34,373 nucleotides of DNA from Candidatus Stahliibacteriota bacterium (GTDB lineage Bacteria > Hydrothermota > UBA3072): assembly GCA_030668705.1 (NCBI GenBank), contig DAOVFB010000005.1:1-34373 (forward strand). The letters run 5' to 3'. Shown piece after piece: positions 31,275 to 34,373 of this stretch. Position 1 is the stretch's first letter, and every line of letters starts with the position of its first letter. The notes below the pieces were generated by a model that saw only the letters and a list, made by a program, of their open reading frames with translations, ran no database searches and was not told the origin of the DNA. The translations under genes were made by a program, and so were the position numbers.

Positions 31275-34047
31275 GGACATAGAGATCAAAGGTGCTTCTG
31301 TCCACAATCTAAAGTGTATTGATCTAAAGATACCTAGAAACAAACTGGTTATAATTACCGGTATATCAGGCTCTGGTAAATCTTCTCTTGCATTTGATAC
31401 AATCTTTGCTGAGGGCCAGCGTCGCTATATCGAATCATTATCTGCCTATGCGCGTCAATTTCTTGGTGTTATGGATAAGCCAGAGGTAGAATCGATAACC
31501 AATCTATCCCCAACTATTTCAATAGAACAGAGAAAATTATCAAAGAATCCAAGGTCTACGGTAGCGACCGTAACCGAGATATACGATTTCCTCCGGGTTC
31601 TTTTCGCGCGAGTTGGAACCCCATATTGCTATAATTGCGGTCGGGAGATTACATCACAGACTGTGGATGAGATAGTTGATCGGATATTGAAATATCCCTC
31701 TGATTCACGGCTTCTTATCCTTGCTCCGATGGTTCGCGGGAAGAAAGGGACGTTTTTACACGAATTAAAGTCAATAGCAGAGAAGGGTTATGTCAGGGTG
31801 ATTGTGGATGGAAAAATGAGAGATATAGATGATATAGGGGAACTCGATAAGAACAAAAGACATAATATAGACATCGTTGTTGACCGAGTAAAACCAAATA
31901 AGGACTTAAGGAGCAGGATAACGGATTCGATTGAGGCTGCACTCTCGGAAACTGATGGCCTAATTAAAGTAAAAAGCGTTGAGGTAGCAGATGGAAAGGA
32001 AGTAGAAGAAGTATTTTCTACAAAGTTCACCTGCCCTCACTGTGGTATCAGTTATCCTGAAATATCCCCACGTCTTTTCTCTTTCAATTCACCGTACGGT
32101 GCCTGCAGGAGGTGTCAGGGTATTGGGACTGAGATGGAGGTGGATCCCCTCTGTATCATTTTCAATGACTCTCTCTCAATTCTTGAGGGGGCTATAGCTC
32201 CTGTTGGGGAACCAAGAGGGAAATTGTACAGCCAGATTGAGTGGATGAGTCGCTTATATGAAGTTAATATGGAAAACCCCTGGAGAAAACTTACGGGTAG
32301 GGAGAAAAAGATAATCCTATATGGTAGGGAAGGATGGGAAGGAATTATTCCTTACTTGAACCGACGCCATAAGGAGACAGAATCAGACTGGATAAGAGGT
32401 GAGATAGAGAAGTATATGGTTGTTCAACCCTGTCCGGAATGCGGGGGAGCGCGACTCCGGAGAGAGGCATTAAGCGTCAGGGTCAAGGATAAGAACATTT
32501 ACCAGGTAGTTTTGATGAATATAAGCGAGGCAAAGTCGTTTATGGAGAATCTCAAGTTTCCTGACCAGAGGCAGATGATTGCATCGGAACTGATAAGCGA
32601 GGTTTTACACAGGCTCTGTTTTCTTGAAGATGTCGGTGTGGATTATCTAAGCTTAGATAGGCCTACAAGGACACTTGCAGGAGGTGAAGCTCAGAGAGTT
32701 CATCTTGCAACTCAGATAGGTTCAGGACTTATGGGTATCATCTATATCCTTGACGAACCTACTATTGGTCTCCATGAGCGAGATATCCTCCGATTGGTTG
32801 ATACTCTTAAATCCCTGCGAGATATGGAGAATACTGTTATAATGGTTGAACATGACTCAAAGAGTATTATGGCATCGGATTGGGTAATAGATCTTGGACC
32901 TGGAGCAGGTATCAGGGGTGGAGAGGTGATATTTACAGGGACACCGGAAGATCTATCCAGGAATAATTCCTCCATAACGGGTAGATATCTTTCAGGTAAG
33001 GAGAGTATTCCTGTCCCGAAAAGAAGGAGAGAGGGAAATGGGAAGCATATAAAAATTATAGGGGCTGCTGGTAATAATCTAAAAAATATCGATGTCGATA
33101 TACCCCTGAATAGATTTATGTGTCTCACAGGGGTATCGGGCTCAGGGAAGAGTACGCTACTTATTGACATATTATATCGCACTCTGGCGAGGAAGTTCTA
33201 CGGGTCCAGATATCTACCCCTTCCTCATACTAGAATTGAAGGTATAGAGAATATAGATAAGGTAATAGATATAGATCAGAGTCCAATAGGTAGAACCCCA
33301 AGGTCCAATCCTGCAACCTATACAGGTGTTTTCACGCCTATCAGGGAATTCTATGCTGAGTTACCGGAATCCAGGGTAAGAGGTTTTGGCAAAGGGAGAT
33401 TTTCCTTTAATGTTCCCGGTGGACGGTGTGAAGCATGTAGAGGGGAAGGAAAGAAAAAGATAGAGATGCATTTCCTCCCGGATGTCTATGTGACGTGTGA
33501 AGTATGCAAGGGTAAGAGGTATAAGAAGGAAACTCTTGAGGTTGAATATAAAGGTAAGAATATTGCTGATGTTCTCGATTTGTCAGTTGATGAAGCGGTT
33601 AAGTTCTTTAGTGAAATTCCTCAAGCCAAGAGGAAATTGGAGTTATTGAGAGATGTTGGTCTTGGTTATATAAAACTTGGACAGCCAGCCACAACCCTTT
33701 CAGGTGGAGAGGCGCAGAGGATAAAACTTGCAAAAGAATTGTCAAAGATCGCTACTGGAGACACGCTTTATCTTCTAGATGAGCCGACTACAGGTTTGCA
33801 TGCCTTTGATATTCGCCTCCTTTTGGAAATTCTTGATCGCCTGGTGGATATGGGTAATACAGTGGTTGTAATAGAGCATAACCTTGATGTAATCAAGCAC
33901 GCAGATTGGATTATAGACCTTGGCCCAGAGGGTGGGGAAGAGGGTGGGGAAGTGGTTGCCATCGGGATTCCCGAGGATATTGCAAAGGTTAAAGAATCCT
34001 ACACGGGTCAATTCCTTAGAGAAGTAATTGGCACTAGAGGTAAGTAA
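31267..34047 (+). CDS. uvrA: Excinuclease ABC subunit A
   Basis: A 926-residue damage-recognition ATPase of nucleotide excision repair that loads UvrB on lesions. Two ABC modules are present: Walker A GISGSGKS (32-39) and GVSGSGKS (622-629). Zinc modules are Cys256/259/280/283 and Cys721/724/744/747, as in other UvrA proteins. Walker B regions read YILDEPTIGLH and YLLDEPTTGLH. The first signature is LAGGEAQR (470-477) instead of the usual LSGGEAQR; the second is a normal LSGGEAQR. Length is close to E. coli UvrA (940). It overlaps the small upstream gene by 8 bases, so pcrA, the small gene and uvrA are one translationally coupled unit. Confidence 0.97.
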   Translation: MSRDIEIKGASVHNLKCIDLKIPRNKLVIITGISGSGKSSLAFDTIFAEGQRRYIESLSAYARQFLGVMDKPEVESITNLSPTISIEQRKLSKNPRSTVATVTEIYDFLRVLFARVGTPYCYNCGREITSQTVDEIVDRILKYPSDSRLLILAPMVRGKKGTFLHELKSIAEKGYVRVIVDGKMRDIDDIGELDKNKRHNIDIVVDRVKPNKDLRSRITDSIEAALSETDGLIKVKSVEVADGKEVEEVFSTKFTCPHCGISYPEISPRLFSFNSPYGACRRCQGIGTEMEVDPLCIIFNDSLSILEGAIAPVGEPRGKLYSQIEWMSRLYEVNMENPWRKLTGREKKIILYGREGWEGIIPYLNRRHKETESDWIRGEIEKYMVVQPCPECGGARLRREALSVRVKDKNIYQVVLMNISEAKSFMENLKFPDQRQMIASELISEVLHRLCFLEDVGVDYLSLDRPTRTLAGGEAQRVHLATQIGSGLMGIIYILDEPTIGLHERDILRLVDTLKSLRDMENTVIMVEHDSKSIMASDWVIDLGPGAGIRGGEVIFTGTPEDLSRNNSSITGRYLSGKESIPVPKRRREGNGKHIKIIGAAGNNLKNIDVDIPLNRFMCLTGVSGSGKSTLLIDILYRTLARKFYGSRYLPLPHTRIEGIENIDKVIDIDQSPIGRTPRSNPATYTGVFTPIREFYAELPESRVRGFGKGRFSFNVPGGRCEACRGEGKKKIEMHFLPDVYVTCEVCKGKRYKKETLEVEYKGKNIADVLDLSVDEAVKFFSEIPQAKRKLELLRDVGLGYIKLGQPATTLSGGEAQRIKLAKELSKIATGDTLYLLDEPTTGLHAFDIRLLLEILDRLVDMGNTVVVIEHNLDVIKHADWIIDLGPEGGEEGGEVVAIGIPEDIAKVKESYTGQFLREVIGTRGK

Positions 34048-34062
34048 ATATAGTTAAATAGT

Positions 34063-34373
34063 TTTTGTTAGTCCAACGTCCAAAGTCAAATGAAACCGCA
34101 GATAAAAACACACCCCACCAAGAAGATGAAACCGCAGATGAACGCAGATAGACGCAGATAGATACTAATTAACCCCTAAATCCTAAAACCCAACACCTAA
34201 AAATGCCACGGCAAACTCACGGTTAACTCTTGATAAAAACTCACAACCCCCCAAAAATAGACACTGATTAACACAGATATCAGCTGATTAACCCCTAAAT
34301 CCTAACTCCTAAAACCTAAGACCTAAAAATGCCACAGAGGCACAGATTAATGTAGTTAAATAGTCGAGTAGTT
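34063..34373. repeat. Intergenic repeat-word region (right end), inverted relative to the left end
   Basis: No gene is seen after uvrA. The DNA holds GAAACCGCAGAT phrases (34092-34160) and two tandem related units: TTAACCCCTAAATCCTAA at 34169-34186 and 34288-34305, and ACCTAAAAATGCCAC at 34195-34209 and 34321-34335. The block 34195-34226 is the exact reverse complement of 582-613, and 34258-34333 matches the complement of 601-676 with three mismatches. It ends with a TAGTTAAATAGTCGAGTAG phrase, the complement of a type also seen near 434-453. No clear terminator for uvrA. Confidence 0.88.

Overview
The window is a gene-dense bacterial chromosome segment. It carries Gram-negative envelope genes: a SprA-type giant outer-membrane protein, a PilMNOPQ pilus assembly cluster with an outer-membrane secretin, SurA-like periplasmic chaperones and an OmpA-family protein. 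A large M6 protease ends in what looks like a type 9 secretion (T9SS, PorSS) sorting domain. This mix, with a moderately AT-rich composition and long operons, fits an FCB-superphylum or neighbouring candidate lineage (WOR-3-like) better than a classical Bacteroidota. The taxonomic guess is inference only. I see no prophage, transposase or CRISPR array.

Layout. 2-235: C-terminal end of an ABC-2 permease. 236-800: intergenic DNA made of word-like dispersed repeats. 763-7747: a probable single transcription unit, tRNA-Arg(ACG) - tadA - tRNA-Ser(CGA) - M6 protease - DUF5683-like protein - cysS - rsmB, with gaps of -16 to +33 nt. 7748-8090: repeat-rich gap. 8091-9563: two membrane-anchored PASTA proteins. 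9697-19810: three parvulin-type chaperones, an S4 RNA-binding protein, pdxA and sprA, mostly overlapping. 19807-24173 (minus strand): pilM-N-O-P-Q, driven by a consensus sigma70 promoter and meeting sprA tail to tail with overlapping stop codons. 24174-24931: repeat-rich gap holding a three-hairpin element and a consensus promoter facing ftcD. 24932-29046: ftcD, tRNA-Lys(TTT), a cyclic-nucleotide-binding-domain protein and an OmpA-family protein, closed by a strong hairpin. 29092-34047: a pcrA/uvrD helicase, a hidden 44-codon gene and uvrA, all overlapping. 34048-34373: repeat words again, inverted relative to the left end.

How the genes fit together. The left operon is about translation: a tRNA, the enzyme that edits its anticodon, another tRNA, a tRNA synthetase and an rRNA methyltransferase. 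It continues into a secreted protease. The centre is about outer-membrane biogenesis and secretion: the chaperones probably help fold SprA, and SprA probably exports proteins such as the protease. The pil cluster builds the type IV pilus alignment complex and secretin. The right end is nucleotide excision repair.

Most notable observations: (1) six exported proteins start with very short hydrophobic signal sequences lacking any positive charge, and in-frame stops rule out longer N-termini; (2) tRNA-Arg(ACG), the substrate of TadA, sits directly upstream of tadA, and tRNA-Ser overlaps the tadA stop codon; (3) SprA is encoded with three parvulin chaperones; (4) a 44-codon gene resembling the GatB/YqeY tail lies between pcrA and uvrA; (5) a cNMP-domain gene has no canonical start codon for its full domain; (6) all four long gaps share mosaic repeat words, some inverted across the whole window.
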